A DNA stretch of 41,110 nucleotides from JAFAXD01 sp035472475 (GCA_035472475.1 DATIPA010000189.1:1-41110), one strand, 5' to 3'. Counted from the first letter of the stretch, positions 25,759 through 34,158 are shown. The notes: a model not told the origin generated them from the letters alone. Numbers and translations are program-made.

Positions 25759-27081
25759 ATGCGCCTCTCCCGATTTTTTATGCCGATCCTGCGCGAGACG
25801 CCCAAAGAGGCGGAGATCGTGTCGCATCGTCTGATGCTGCGGGCCGGAATGATCCGGCAGGAAGCCGCGGGCATCTATGCGTTTCTCCCGCTTGGCCTGC
25901 GCGTGCTGCGCAAGGTCTGCAGGATCGTGCGCGAGGAACAGGATCGCGCTGGTGCGATCGAACTGCTGATGCCCACGATCCAGCCGGCCGATCTCTGGCG
26001 CGAAAGCGGTCGCTACGAGGCTTACGGCAAGGAGATGCTTCGCATCAAGGATCGGCACGAACGCGACATGCTGTACGGGCCGACCAACGAAGAGATGATC
26101 ACCGAAATCTTTCGAGCTTACGTGCGCTCGTACAAGGATTTGCCGCTCAACCTGTATCACCTGCAATGGAAATTCCGCGACGAGGTGCGTCCGCGGTTCG
26201 GCACGATGCGCTCGCGCGAATTTCTGATGAAGGACGCCTATTCGTTCGATATCGATCAGGCGGGTGCCCGGCATTCCTACAACAAGATGTTCGTCGCCTA
26301 TCTGCGCACCTTCGCGCGCATGGGCCTGAAGTCGATTCCGATGGTGGCGGAGACCGGACCGATCGGCGGCAACCTCAGTCACGAGTTCATCATTCTGGCG
26401 GAGACCGGCGAAAGCGAGGTGTTTTGCCACCGCGACTATCTCGATATGCCGGTACCGGGCGAGGACGTGAACTTCGATGACGTTACCGGGCTGCAGAAGA
26501 TCGTCGACGCCTGGACCTCGCTCTACGCCGCGACCTCGGAGAAGCACGAGCCGGCCGCCTTCGCGAAACTTCCCGCCGACAAGCAGGTCTCCGCCCGCGG
26601 TATCGAGGTTGGTCACATCTTCTACTTCGGTACCAAATATTCCGAGCCGATGAAGGCCGTCGTCACCGGACCCGACGGGGTCGAGCATCCGGTCCAGATG
26701 GGTTCCTACGGCATTGGGCCGACGCGACTCGTGGCCGCGATCATCGAGGCCTCGCACGACGAAAATGGCATCGTGTGGCCGCAGGCGGCCGCGCCGTTCG
26801 ACGTCGCGATCCTCAATCTCAAGCAGGGGGATGCGGGCACCGACGGCGTGAGCGAAACGCTCTATCGCGAGCTGACGCGTCACGGTCTTGATGTGCTTTA
26901 CAACGATCTCGACGAGCGACCGGGATCGAAATTCGCCAGCGCCGATCTGACCGGCTTTCCGTGGCAGATCCTGGTCGGTCCCAAGGGGCTCGCGGACGGC
27001 AAGGTTGAACTCAAGCGCCGTGCCGACGGCAGCCGCGAACTGGTGTCGCCCGCCGCCGCCGTCGATGTGCTGACGAAATGA
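25759..27081 (+). CDS. proS: Prolyl-tRNA synthetase, short type without editing insert
   Basis: 440 residues from ATG 25759 (MRLSRFFMPILRETPKEA); the longer open frame upstream is Pro/Arg-rich and not ProRS-like. Class II synthetase: motif 1 region around EAAGIYAFLPLGLRVLRK, TNEEMITEIF, motif 2 FRDEVRPRFGTMRSREFLMKDAYSFD (given in part), motif 3 MGSYGIGPTRLVAAIIE, and a C-terminal anticodon-binding domain from about 340. The roughly 180-residue editing domain found between motifs 2 and 3 in E. coli ProRS is missing, as in other alphaproteobacteria, so mischarged Ala-tRNA-Pro must be cleared by a separate protein. It precedes the Lol genes by 85 bases. Confidence 0.95.
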   Translation: MRLSRFFMPILRETPKEAEIVSHRLMLRAGMIRQEAAGIYAFLPLGLRVLRKVCRIVREEQDRAGAIELLMPTIQPADLWRESGRYEAYGKEMLRIKDRHERDMLYGPTNEEMITEIFRAYVRSYKDLPLNLYHLQWKFRDEVRPRFGTMRSREFLMKDAYSFDIDQAGARHSYNKMFVAYLRTFARMGLKSIPMVAETGPIGGNLSHEFIILAETGESEVFCHRDYLDMPVPGEDVNFDDVTGLQKIVDAWTSLYAATSEKHEPAAFAKLPADKQVSARGIEVGHIFYFGTKYSEPMKAVVTGPDGVEHPVQMGSYGIGPTRLVAAIIEASHDENGIVWPQAAAPFDVAILNLKQGDAGTDGVSETLYRELTRHGLDVLYNDLDERPGSKFASADLTGFPWQILVGPKGLADGKVELKRRADGSRELVSPAAAVDVLTK

Positions 27082-27170
27082 AACCCGTGCGCGACGCCGA
27101 ACCAACTGCAATTGTCGGTGGCTTGAAACCGCCAGAATCAGATGAGATCAGGGGCGGGGAGCAGCGATGA
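27078..27170 (+). CDS. Doubtful 30-codon frame coupling proS to the Lol permease gene
   Basis: An ATG overlapping the proS stop (ATGA, 27078-27081) opens a frame that ends in a TGA overlapping the permease start (ATGA, 27167-27170). The product would be MKPVRDAEPTAIVGGLKPPE and ten more polar residues. The GGGGAG ribosome binding site of the permease lies inside it. It is short enough to be open by chance, so it is recorded only because the overlaps are exact at both ends. Confidence 0.15.
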   Translation: MKPVRDAEPTAIVGGLKPPESDEIRGGEQR

Positions 27171-28435
27171 GCGAAAAAACCGGCACGCAGCCGTTTTCCG
27201 GGTTCGAATGGATGTTGTCGCTGCGCTACCTGCGAGCGCGGCGCAAGGAAGGGTTCATTTCGGTTATCGCCGGCTTTTCCTTCATCGGCATTCTGCTCGG
27301 AGTAGCGACGCTCATCATCGTGATGGCGGTCATGAACGGCTTCCGGCAGGAGCTGCTCGAGAAAATCCTCGGGCTCAACGGCCACCTGCTGGTGCAACCG
27401 CTTGATGCGCCGCTGACTGATTTCGAGGCGGTGGCGGAGCGGATCTCGAAGATCCCGGGTATCCGGCTGGCGGCGCCGGTGGTCGAGGGCCAGGCGCTGG
27501 CATCGTCCCCGTTTGGCTCGAGCGGCGTGCTGGTGCGCGGGTGGCGCGGCGCCGACCTCCGCAAGCTTCCGTCGATCGCCGACAATCTCAAGCAGGGCAC
27601 GCTGGCGGGGTTCGATGAAGGGCAGGGCGTGCTCATTGGCCGCAGGCTCGCCGATCAGCTCACCGTTCATGCCGGGGAAACCGTCACCCTCGTTGCGCCG
27701 CGCGGCGCCGTTACGCCGATGGGGACCATGCCGCGCATCAAAACCTACAAAATCGCCGGCGTGTTCGAGATCGGCATGTCGGAATACGACCTCGGTTTCA
27801 TGTTCATGCCGCTGACCGAGGCGCAGGCCTATTTCAATCGCTCTGGGGATGTCACCGCGATCGAGATCTACGTCGATAATCCCGATCAGGTTGACTACTA
27901 CCGCAAGCAGATTGCCGAGGTCGCCGGCCGTCCGATTTTCATTGTCGATTGGCGCCAGCGCAACGCGACGTTCTTCAACGCGTTGCAGGTCGAGCGCAAC
28001 GTCATGTTCTTGATCCTGACGCTGATCGTGCTGGTGGCGGCGCTCAACATCGTGTCGGGCCTGATCATGCTGGTGAAGGACAAGGGCCCCGACATCGCCA
28101 TCATGCGCACGATGGGGGCGACGCAAGGCGCGATCATGCGGATCTTTCTGATCACCGGCGCGTCGATCGGCGTGGTCGGGACCCTGGTCGGCCTTCTCGC
28201 CGGCGTGATCATCTGCCGCAACATCGAGGCGATCCGCCAGTTTCTGTCCTGGCTCACCAGCACGGAGCTGTTCCCGCCGACCCTGTATTTCCTGTCGCGC
28301 CTGCCCGCCGACATGGACCTCGCGGAAACGACCGCGGTGGTGGTGATGGCACTCGCGCTGTCGCTGCTGGCGACACTCTATCCCTCGTGGCGCGCGGCCC
28401 GGCTCGATCCGGTCGAGGCGCTGCGCTACGAGTGA
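27167..28435 (+). CDS. lolE: Lipoprotein-releasing ABC transporter permease (LolC/LolE type)
   Basis: 422 residues. Inner-membrane permease that, with LolD, extracts outer-membrane lipoproteins and passes them to LolA. One N-terminal membrane helix (about 32-54) is followed by a periplasmic MacB-like domain (55-270) and three C-terminal helices (about 281-305, 325-350, 380-405), with the coupling motif RTMGATQGAIMRIFLITG and the ending SWRAARLDPVEALRYE. Only one LolC/E-like gene sits here, so the complex may use it as a homodimer (LolF-like) unless a partner is elsewhere; the symbol is provisional. lolD follows after 4 bases. Confidence 0.93.
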   Translation: MSEKTGTQPFSGFEWMLSLRYLRARRKEGFISVIAGFSFIGILLGVATLIIVMAVMNGFRQELLEKILGLNGHLLVQPLDAPLTDFEAVAERISKIPGIRLAAPVVEGQALASSPFGSSGVLVRGWRGADLRKLPSIADNLKQGTLAGFDEGQGVLIGRRLADQLTVHAGETVTLVAPRGAVTPMGTMPRIKTYKIAGVFEIGMSEYDLGFMFMPLTEAQAYFNRSGDVTAIEIYVDNPDQVDYYRKQIAEVAGRPIFIVDWRQRNATFFNALQVERNVMFLILTLIVLVAALNIVSGLIMLVKDKGPDIAIMRTMGATQGAIMRIFLITGASIGVVGTLVGLLAGVIICRNIEAIRQFLSWLTSTELFPPTLYFLSRLPADMDLAETTAVVVMALALSLLATLYPSWRAARLDPVEALRYE

Positions 28436-28439
28436 ACTG

Positions 28440-29132
28440 ATGGCCACCGACAAACCCGTACTGGTCCTGCAGGCCATCGAGCGCACCTATCGCCAGGGCG
28501 ACAACCTGCTGAACATTTTGCGTCGGGCCGAGCTTGCGGTCTGGTCCGGACAGCTGGTCGCGCTGGTCGCCCCGTCGGGCGCCGGCAAATCCACGCTGCT
28601 GCACGTCGCGGGCCTGCTCGAGCGCCAGGACGCGGGCGAAGTCTTCGTCAACTCGAAACCGACGTCGCAACTCAGCGACGTCGAGCGCACGCGCATTCGC
28701 CGCGTTGAAATGGGGTTCATCTATCAGGCGCACCACCTGCTGCCGGAATTGTCGGCGCTCGAGAATGTCATGCTGCCGCAGATGATCCGCGGCCTCGGCA
28801 AGCGCGACGCCGCAGCGCGCGCAGCCGAGCTTTTGTCTTATCTCGGTCTCAAGGAGCGCTTGACCCATCGGCCAGCTGAACTCTCCGGCGGCGAGCAGCA
28901 GCGTGTTGCGATCGCGCGCGCCGTCGCCAATGCGCCGCGTCTCCTGCTCGCCGACGAGCCGACTGGCAACCTCGATCTGCGCACCGCCGACCGCGTGTTC
29001 GAGGCGCTCATGCAGCTGGTGCGCGCGTCCGGCCTCGCCGCGATCATCGCCACCCACAACATGGACCTTGCCGCCCGCATGGATCGCCGGGTCACCCTGC
29101 AGGACGGGCAGGTGGTCGAGGTTCGCGGGTAG
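28440..29132 (+). CDS. lolD: Lipoprotein-releasing ABC transporter ATP-binding protein
   Basis: 230 residues. ATPase of the Lol system: Walker A APSGAGKST (about 43-51), Q-loop YQAHHLLPELSALENVMLP, signature LSGGEQQRVAIARA, Walker B LLLADEPTGNLD and the switch His in ATHNMD. The HHLLPEL segment is typical of LolD. It is coupled closely to the permease gene (4-base gap). The next 126 bases lead to the LexA-box promoter of a micro-protein. Confidence 0.95.
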   Translation: MATDKPVLVLQAIERTYRQGDNLLNILRRAELAVWSGQLVALVAPSGAGKSTLLHVAGLLERQDAGEVFVNSKPTSQLSDVERTRIRRVEMGFIYQAHHLLPELSALENVMLPQMIRGLGKRDAAARAAELLSYLGLKERLTHRPAELSGGEQQRVAIARAVANAPRLLLADEPTGNLDLRTADRVFEALMQLVRASGLAAIIATHNMDLAARMDRRVTLQDGQVVEVRG

Positions 29133-29194
29133 GCTTACGGTCTGGCTGGGCTCCGGATTTCTCAAAAAAATCGAACATGACCCACGCCCGGCGC

Positions 29195-29236
29195 TTGACT
29201 TTGGAACAAAAGATGAACTATGTTCCCTCTATGTTC
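29195..29236 (+). promoter_or_regulatory. Promoter overlapped by two LexA (SOS) boxes
   Basis: Box 1 is GAAC-N7-GAAC at 29204-29218 and box 2 is GTTC-N7-GTTC at 29222-29236. Both fit the alphaproteobacterial LexA direct-repeat consensus exactly, and they face each other around a 3-base centre, so the whole 33 bp has dyad symmetry in its GAAC/GTTC elements. A promoter-like pair TTGACT (29195-29200) and TATGTT (29219-29224) with an 18-base spacer lies across the boxes, so bound LexA should block polymerase. The first downstream frame is the 32-codon membrane micro-gene at 29259. Confidence 0.8.
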
Positions 29237-29258
29237 CGTAGCGTCTTGGGGTTGTGTC

Positions 29259-29357
29259 ATGTTGCGCGCTGTCGTTGAAGAGGCCGCCACGCTGGCGTCC
29301 ATCACCCTGTTTCTGAGCATGATCGTCGTGTGGGCGCAGGTCCTCGCGGCGCTTTGA
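29259..29357 (+). CDS. SOS-controlled small membrane protein, 32 aa (SidA-like candidate)
   Basis: ATG 29259 to TGA 29357. The product starts MLRAVVEEAATLASITLFLS and continues with a hydrophobic end MIVVWAQVLAAL. It is an acidic N-terminal turn followed by one membrane helix of about 20 residues, with no cysteine. It is the first frame after a promoter covered by two exact LexA boxes, which points to induction by DNA damage. Established precedent: Caulobacter SidA, a 29-residue SOS-induced inner-membrane protein that blocks division through FtsW. Similarity here is in size, topology and control; I cannot show sequence homology. GGGG at 29249-29252 is a modest ribosome binding site. A GC-rich hairpin (29408-29454) lies between it and dnaE. 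Confidence 0.6.
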   Translation: MLRAVVEEAATLASITLFLSMIVVWAQVLAAL

Positions 29358-29407
29358 TCATTTGCGGTTCGGTCCCCCGCCTCGTTGAGTGCCCCGACGA
29401 GGCCCCC

Positions 29408-29454
29408 CACCGGCCGGCGTGCGCAAAGTTGTGCGTCCTCCACGCCGGCCGGTG
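29408..29454. repeat. Perfect 14-bp inverted repeat between the micro-gene and dnaE
   Basis: CACCGGCCGGCGTG at 29408-29421 is exactly mirrored at 29441-29454 across a 19-base loop that itself holds CGCA/TGCG. There is no T-run on either strand, so it is not a standard intrinsic terminator. It would form a very stable RNA hairpin in the dnaE leader and could separate SOS-induced transcription from dnaE, or stabilise an mRNA end. Confidence 0.7.
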
Positions 29455-29544
29455 ATTCCGCATGGACAGGCCGGGGGCGCGGCCGCACCATCGGGCTCCG
29501 CTCGAATCGCCCTGACCCGAAAAGCGCTCTGGACCCGTATCGCC

Positions 29545-32500
29545 GTGGCGGCAGATCCGCAGTTCGTTCATCTCCACGTCCATTCGTCCTACTCGTTGCT
29601 GGAAAGCGCGTTGACGATTGCGCGCCTCGCTGAACTCGCGAAGGGCGATCGGCAACCGGCGCTGGCGCTGACCGACACCACCAACATGTTCGGTGCGCTC
29701 GAGTTTTCCGACAAAATGGCGGGCGCCGGCATTCAGCCGATCATCGGCTGTTCGCTCGCGATCGATTTTGCGGACCAGGACGAGCAGCGGCGCGCGGCCG
29801 GACATCAGCGCGCGCTTCCGCGGCTGGTGCTTTTGGCAGCCGATGAAGAGGGCTACCGCAACATCATGCGGCTGTCGTCGCGCGCGTTTCTGGAGCCGAG
29901 CGCCAACGATCCCGCGCATGTGACGCTCGCCGCGCTGGCGTCGGCAAGCGGCGGCCTGATCGCGCTCACCGGCGGCCCCGGCGGACCCCTAGACCAGGCG
30001 ATCGCCGCCGGGCAATTGCAATTGGCGGACGCCCGCTGCGCCGCGCTGCTGCGGCTCTTCGGTGACCGGCTCTACGTCGAACTGCAGCGCCACGGGCTCG
30101 CCGCCGAGCGCACGGTCGAACCGAATCTCATCGACCTTGCCTACGCGAAAGGTATTGCGCTGGTTGCGACCAACCAGCCGTACTTTGGCACGGTCGAGGA
30201 TTACGAAGCACATGACGCACTGATCAGCATTGCCGATGGCCGTCCGATCGCTGACGCCGATCGCCGCCAGCTGACGCCCGAGCACCGGTTCAAATCGCGC
30301 GCCGAGATGGCAGCGCTGTTTGCCGACCTGCCGGAGGCGCTGGCCTCGAGCATCGAGATCGCCGAGCGCTCGGCCTTTCGGCCCAAGACCCGCGCGCCGA
30401 TCCTGCCGCGATTTACGGCGGACGGCGCCGGTGAGGCGGACGAGCCAACTTTGCTGCGGCAGCTGGCCGAGCGCGGCCTTGAGCGCAGGATTGCCTCACA
30501 CGGGGTCGCGCCGGGCCGCACCGAGGAAGAATACCGTGAGCGCCTTGCGTTTGAGCTCGGCGTCATCGAGCGGATGCGCTATGCGGGCTACTTTCTGATC
30601 GTCTCCGACTACATCCAGTGGGCGAAGAATGAAGGCATACCGGTAGGGCCGGGGCGCGGCTCCGGCGCGGGCTCGCTCGTCGCCTATTCGCTGCTGATCA
30701 CCGATCTCGACCCGCTGCGCTTCGGACTTCTGTTCGAGCGCTTTCTCAACCCTGAGCGCGTGTCGATGCCCGATTTCGACATCGATTTCTGCCAGGATCA
30801 TCGCGACGACGTCATTCGTTACGTGCAGCGAAAATACGGCCGCGATCAGGTCGCGCAGATCATCACTTTCGGGACCCTGCAAGCCCGCGGCGTGCTGCGC
30901 GATGTCGGCCGCGTGCTGGAAATGCCCTACGGGCAGGTTGATAAGCTGTGCAAGCTTGTGCCCAACAACCCGGCGCAACCGGTCACACTCTCCCGCGCAA
31001 TCGCCGACGAGCCGCGGCTCCAGGCCTTCCGCGACACCGAACCGGTGGTCGCGCGCGCGTTCGCGATTGCGCAGAAGCTCGAAGGCCTGCACCGGCATGC
31101 CTCGACCCACGCCGCAGGCATTGTCATCGGCGACCGCCCGCTATCTGAGCTGGTGCCGCTCTACCGCGATCCGAAGACGGATATGCCCGTGACCCAATTC
31201 AACATGAAATGGGTCGAACAGGCCGGCTTGGTGAAGTTCGATTTCCTCGGCTTGAAGACACTCACCGTGCTTGCGACGGCGGTCGAACTCGTGCGTGCGC
31301 GCGGCATCGACGTCGACCTCTCGCGCATTCCGCTGGACGACAAGCCGAGCTACGAGCTTATGGCCCGCGGCGAAACCATCGGCGTATTCCAGGTGGAAGG
31401 GCAGGGCATGCGGCGGGCGCTGGTCGACATGCGGCCCGACCGCTTTGAGGACATTATCGCACTGGTGGCGCTCTACCGGCCGGGCCCGATGGCGAACATT
31501 CCGACCTATTGCGCGCGCAAGCGCGGCAGCGAGGCGCCTGACTACATCCACCCCAAGCTCGAGCCGATCCTGCGCGAGACGTTTGGCGTCATCATCTATC
31601 AGGAGCAGGTGATGCAGATCGCTCAGGTGCTGGCCGGCTACTCGCTCGGCGAGGCCGACCTTCTGCGCCGGGCGATGGGCAAGAAAATTCGCGCCGAGAT
31701 GAAGGCGCAGCGCGAGCGCTTCGTCTCGGGCGCGGTGGAGCGTGGCGTCGAACGCGGCCAGGCCGAGACGATCTTCGAGTTGCTGGAGCGCTTTGCTGAC
31801 TACGGCTTCAACAAGAGCCACGCGGCGGCCTACGCGCTCGTTGCCTATCAGACCGCCTACATGAAGGCGAACCATCCGGTCGAGTTTCTGGCCGCGTCCA
31901 TGACGCTCGACATGGGAAATACCGACAAGCTGGCGGAATTTCGCAGCGAGGCCGTACGCCTCGGCATCAAGGTCGAGCCGCCGTCGGTCAACAAGTCGGG
32001 CGTCACGTTTGCGGTCGACGATCGCACCATCCACTACGCTCTGGCCGCCCTCAAGGGCGTTGGCCGGCAAGCGGTCGAGACAATCGTCGCGGCGCGCGGC
32101 GCGCGCGCTTTCGCTGACCTTGCGGATTTCGCCGCTCGCATCAATCCACGCGCGGTCAACAAGCGGGTGCTGGAAAGTCTTGTGGCGGCCGGGGCGCTCG
32201 ATTGCCTGGAGGCCGATCGCGCGCGCGCGTTCGCGGCGATCGACGCCATGATGGCGGCGGCCCAGCGCGCCCACGAAGCCGCAAGTCTCGGTCAGAACGA
32301 GCTCTTCGGCGGTGTGGCCCAGCGCGGAGAACTCGAGATTCCGGCGACCCAGGCGTGGCTGCCGGCCGAGCGGCTGCAAAAAGAATACGACGCGGTCGGC
32401 TTCTTTCTCACCGGCCATCCACTCGACGACTATGCGCCGCTGCTCAAGGGTCTGCGGGTCCAATCGTGGGCGAATTTCTGCCAGGCCGTGAAAGCCGGCG

Positions 32501-32997
32501 CCACCGCGGGCCGCGTGGCAGCGACCGTGGTCTCGCGCGTCGAGCGCCGCACCAAGACCGGCAATCGCATGGGTATCATCGGCCTCTCCGACCCAACCGG
32601 GCACTACGAGGCGGTGATCTTTGCCGAAGGCCTGCTGCAGTACCGCGACCTGCTCGAGCCCGGGGCCGCGCTCCTGCTGTTCCTCACTGCCGAAGCGCAG
32701 GGCGACGAGGTCCGGGCGCGGATACAATCGGCCGAGCCGCTCGATGCGGCCGCAGAGAAGGTGCAAAAGGGCCTGCGCGTATTCCTGCGATCGGTCGAGC
32801 CGCTCGACGCCGTCGACAAGCGCCTGGAGCCGGTGCCGGGGCGGGCCAGCAAGGCCGACGGCGAGGTCAACATGGTCTTGATGCTGGCGGGTGGCGCCGA
32901 AGTCGAGGTGCGCTTGCCGGGCCGGTTCAAGGTGTCGCCGCAGATCGCCGGCGCCATCAAGGCGGTGCCCGGTGTCGTGCAGGTCGAGGCGGTCTGA
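29545..32997 (+). CDS. dnaE: DNA polymerase III subunit alpha
   Basis: 1150 residues from GTG 29545 (MAADPQFVHLHVHSSYSLL). The frame is open to 29389, but that part contains the 14-bp inverted repeat and is not DnaE-like, while the chosen start gives the usual short N-terminus before the PHP domain. The replicative polymerase palm has the catalytic pair D412 and D414 in PDFDIDFCQDHRDD. Further blocks are GPGRGSGAGSLVAYSL, HASTHAAGIVIGDRPL, YRPGPMANIPTYC, YQEQVMQIAQVLAGYS and NKSHAAAYALVAYQTAY, then an OB fold GNRMGIIGLSD near 1010. Length and N-terminus fit DnaE1 rather than the error-prone DnaE2. It lies downstream of an SOS promoter, so part of its transcription might be damage-responsive. 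Confidence 0.95.
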   Translation: MAADPQFVHLHVHSSYSLLESALTIARLAELAKGDRQPALALTDTTNMFGALEFSDKMAGAGIQPIIGCSLAIDFADQDEQRRAAGHQRALPRLVLLAADEEGYRNIMRLSSRAFLEPSANDPAHVTLAALASASGGLIALTGGPGGPLDQAIAAGQLQLADARCAALLRLFGDRLYVELQRHGLAAERTVEPNLIDLAYAKGIALVATNQPYFGTVEDYEAHDALISIADGRPIADADRRQLTPEHRFKSRAEMAALFADLPEALASSIEIAERSAFRPKTRAPILPRFTADGAGEADEPTLLRQLAERGLERRIASHGVAPGRTEEEYRERLAFELGVIERMRYAGYFLIVSDYIQWAKNEGIPVGPGRGSGAGSLVAYSLLITDLDPLRFGLLFERFLNPERVSMPDFDIDFCQDHRDDVIRYVQRKYGRDQVAQIITFGTLQARGVLRDVGRVLEMPYGQVDKLCKLVPNNPAQPVTLSRAIADEPRLQAFRDTEPVVARAFAIAQKLEGLHRHASTHAAGIVIGDRPLSELVPLYRDPKTDMPVTQFNMKWVEQAGLVKFDFLGLKTLTVLATAVELVRARGIDVDLSRIPLDDKPSYELMARGETIGVFQVEGQGMRRALVDMRPDRFEDIIALVALYRPGPMANIPTYCARKRGSEAPDYIHPKLEPILRETFGVIIYQEQVMQIAQVLAGYSLGEADLLRRAMGKKIRAEMKAQRERFVSGAVERGVERGQAETIFELLERFADYGFNKSHAAAYALVAYQTAYMKANHPVEFLAASMTLDMGNTDKLAEFRSEAVRLGIKVEPPSVNKSGVTFAVDDRTIHYALAALKGVGRQAVETIVAARGARAFADLADFAARINPRAVNKRVLESLVAAGALDCLEADRARAFAAIDAMMAAAQRAHEAASLGQNELFGGVAQRGELEIPATQAWLPAERLQKEYDAVGFFLTGHPLDDYAPLLKGLRVQSWANFCQAVKAGATAGRVAATVVSRVERRTKTGNRMGIIGLSDPTGHYEAVIFAEGLLQYRDLLEPGAALLLFLTAEAQGDEVRARIQSAEPLDAAAEKVQKGLRVFLRSVEPLDAVDKRLEPVPGRASKADGEVNMVLMLAGGAEVEVRLPGRFKVSPQIAGAIKAVPGVVQVEAV

Positions 32998-33016
32998 TCC
33001 GCCAAGGCGGACCGGG

Positions 33017-33045
33017 TTGCCTCCAGCGCTTCCTCCCTATATAAG
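33017..33045 (+). promoter_or_regulatory. Probable rpsB promoter
   Basis: TTGCCT (33017-33022) and TATAAG (33040-33045) are separated by 17 bases in the dnaE-rpsB gap. The predicted start site would leave a leader of about 110 bases before rpsB. Ribosomal protein S2 leaders are often autoregulated, but I see no recognised S2-binding structure here. Confidence 0.45.
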
Positions 33046-33162
33046 CCCCGCCATCTCACACGCGGACGCTGGTTGGGGCCCCGACAACGGGTCTTTGCCG
33101 TCCGGTGGCGTTTCTTTCCGAACGCCCACACGTCCGCGGAGGCAGAACCGGAGAAATCGTCA

Positions 33163-34158
33163 ATGGCGCTACCCGATTATTCGATGCGCCAGCTGTTGGA
33201 GGCTGGCGTTCATTTTGGCCATCAGGCCCATCGCTGGAATCCGAAGATGCGCGAGTACATCTTCGGGACCCGCAACAACATCCACATCATCGACCTGGCG
33301 CAAACGGTGCCGATGCTGCATCGCGCGCTCGAGGCAGTCAGCGAGACCGTCGCCAAGGGCGGTCGCATTCTGTTTGTCGGCACCAAGCGGCAAGCGCAGG
33401 ATTCCATCGCTGACGCCGCCAAGCGTTCGGCGCAGTACTACGTCAATTCGCGCTGGCTCGGCGGGATGCTCACCAACTGGAAGACCATCTCCGAGTCGAT
33501 CAAGCGGCTGCGCAAGCTCGACGAGATGCTCAACTTGGGCGAGGCTCAGGGTTACACCAAGAAGGAACGTCTTACCTTGCAACGCGAGCGCGACAAGCTT
33601 GACCGTGCGCTGGGCGGTATCAAGGACATGGGCGGGCTGCCCGACTTGTTGTTCGTGATCGATACCAACAAGGAAGACATTGCCATCAAGGAAGCGCAGC
33701 GCCTCAATATTCCGGTCGCCGCGATTGTCGACACGAATTGTGATCCGGAAGGGATCACCTTTCTCGTGCCCGGCAACGACGATGCGGGTCGGGCGATCAC
33801 GCTCTACTGCGATCTGATCTCGAAGGCGGCGATCGACGGCATCTCGCGCGCGCAAGGCGAAATGGGGGTTGATCTCGGCGCTGCCGAGACGCCGGTCGTC
33901 GAGGATGTGGCGCCGGAGAAGGCAGAAGGGCCAGGCTTTGAAGTCTTGTCAGGACCGCGCGGAGTGTCGGACGATCTTAAGAAGCTGTCCGGCGTTTCGC
34001 CGGCGATCGAGAAGAAGCTCAATGATCTGGGCATCTTCCACTATTGGCAGATCGCCGGGTTCTCGCCTGCGGCGGCACACACCGTCGGCGAAGAGGTTGG
34101 CCTCCCGGGCCGTGTCGGCGGATGGATCGCGCAAGCTAAGGAACTGAGCGCGGAGTGA
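33163..34158 (+). CDS. rpsB: 30S ribosomal protein S2, with C-terminal extension
   Basis: 331 residues from ATG 33163 (MALPDYSMRQLLEAGVHFGHQ) with GGAG about 10 bases upstream. The S2 core covers about 1-230: HFGHQAHRWNPKM, FVGTKRQAQ, YYVNSRWLGGMLTNWKTI and AIVDTNCDPEGITFLVPGNDD. The extra C-terminal part (about 265-331) has a helix-hairpin-helix-like repeat, LKKLSGVSPAIEKKLNDLGI, absent from the 240-residue E. coli protein but usual in rhizobial S2. The tsf gene follows after 113 bases. Confidence 0.97.
   Translation: MALPDYSMRQLLEAGVHFGHQAHRWNPKMREYIFGTRNNIHIIDLAQTVPMLHRALEAVSETVAKGGRILFVGTKRQAQDSIADAAKRSAQYYVNSRWLGGMLTNWKTISESIKRLRKLDEMLNLGEAQGYTKKERLTLQRERDKLDRALGGIKDMGGLPDLLFVIDTNKEDIAIKEAQRLNIPVAAIVDTNCDPEGITFLVPGNDDAGRAITLYCDLISKAAIDGISRAQGEMGVDLGAAETPVVEDVAPEKAEGPGFEVLSGPRGVSDDLKKLSGVSPAIEKKLNDLGIFHYWQIAGFSPAAAHTVGEEVGLPGRVGGWIAQAKELSAE

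Noticed and set aside
27011..28486. Minus-strand 491-codon frame opposite the Lol permease
   Set aside because: It is a charged, repetitive antisense translation of a membrane-protein gene and spans the ends of two real genes.
29389..29544. Upstream N-terminal extension of DnaE
   Set aside because: The extra 52 codons contain the 14-bp inverted repeat and are Arg/Pro-rich; the family N-terminus begins directly after GTG 29545.
31141..32766. Minus-strand 541-codon frame opposite dnaE
   Set aside because: It is an antisense shadow; DnaE motifs on the plus strand are complete.
29545..32997. Error-prone DnaE2 of an SOS mutagenesis cassette
   Set aside because: The LexA boxes made this worth asking, but there are no imuA or imuB genes beside it and the length and N-terminus fit the replicative DnaE1.
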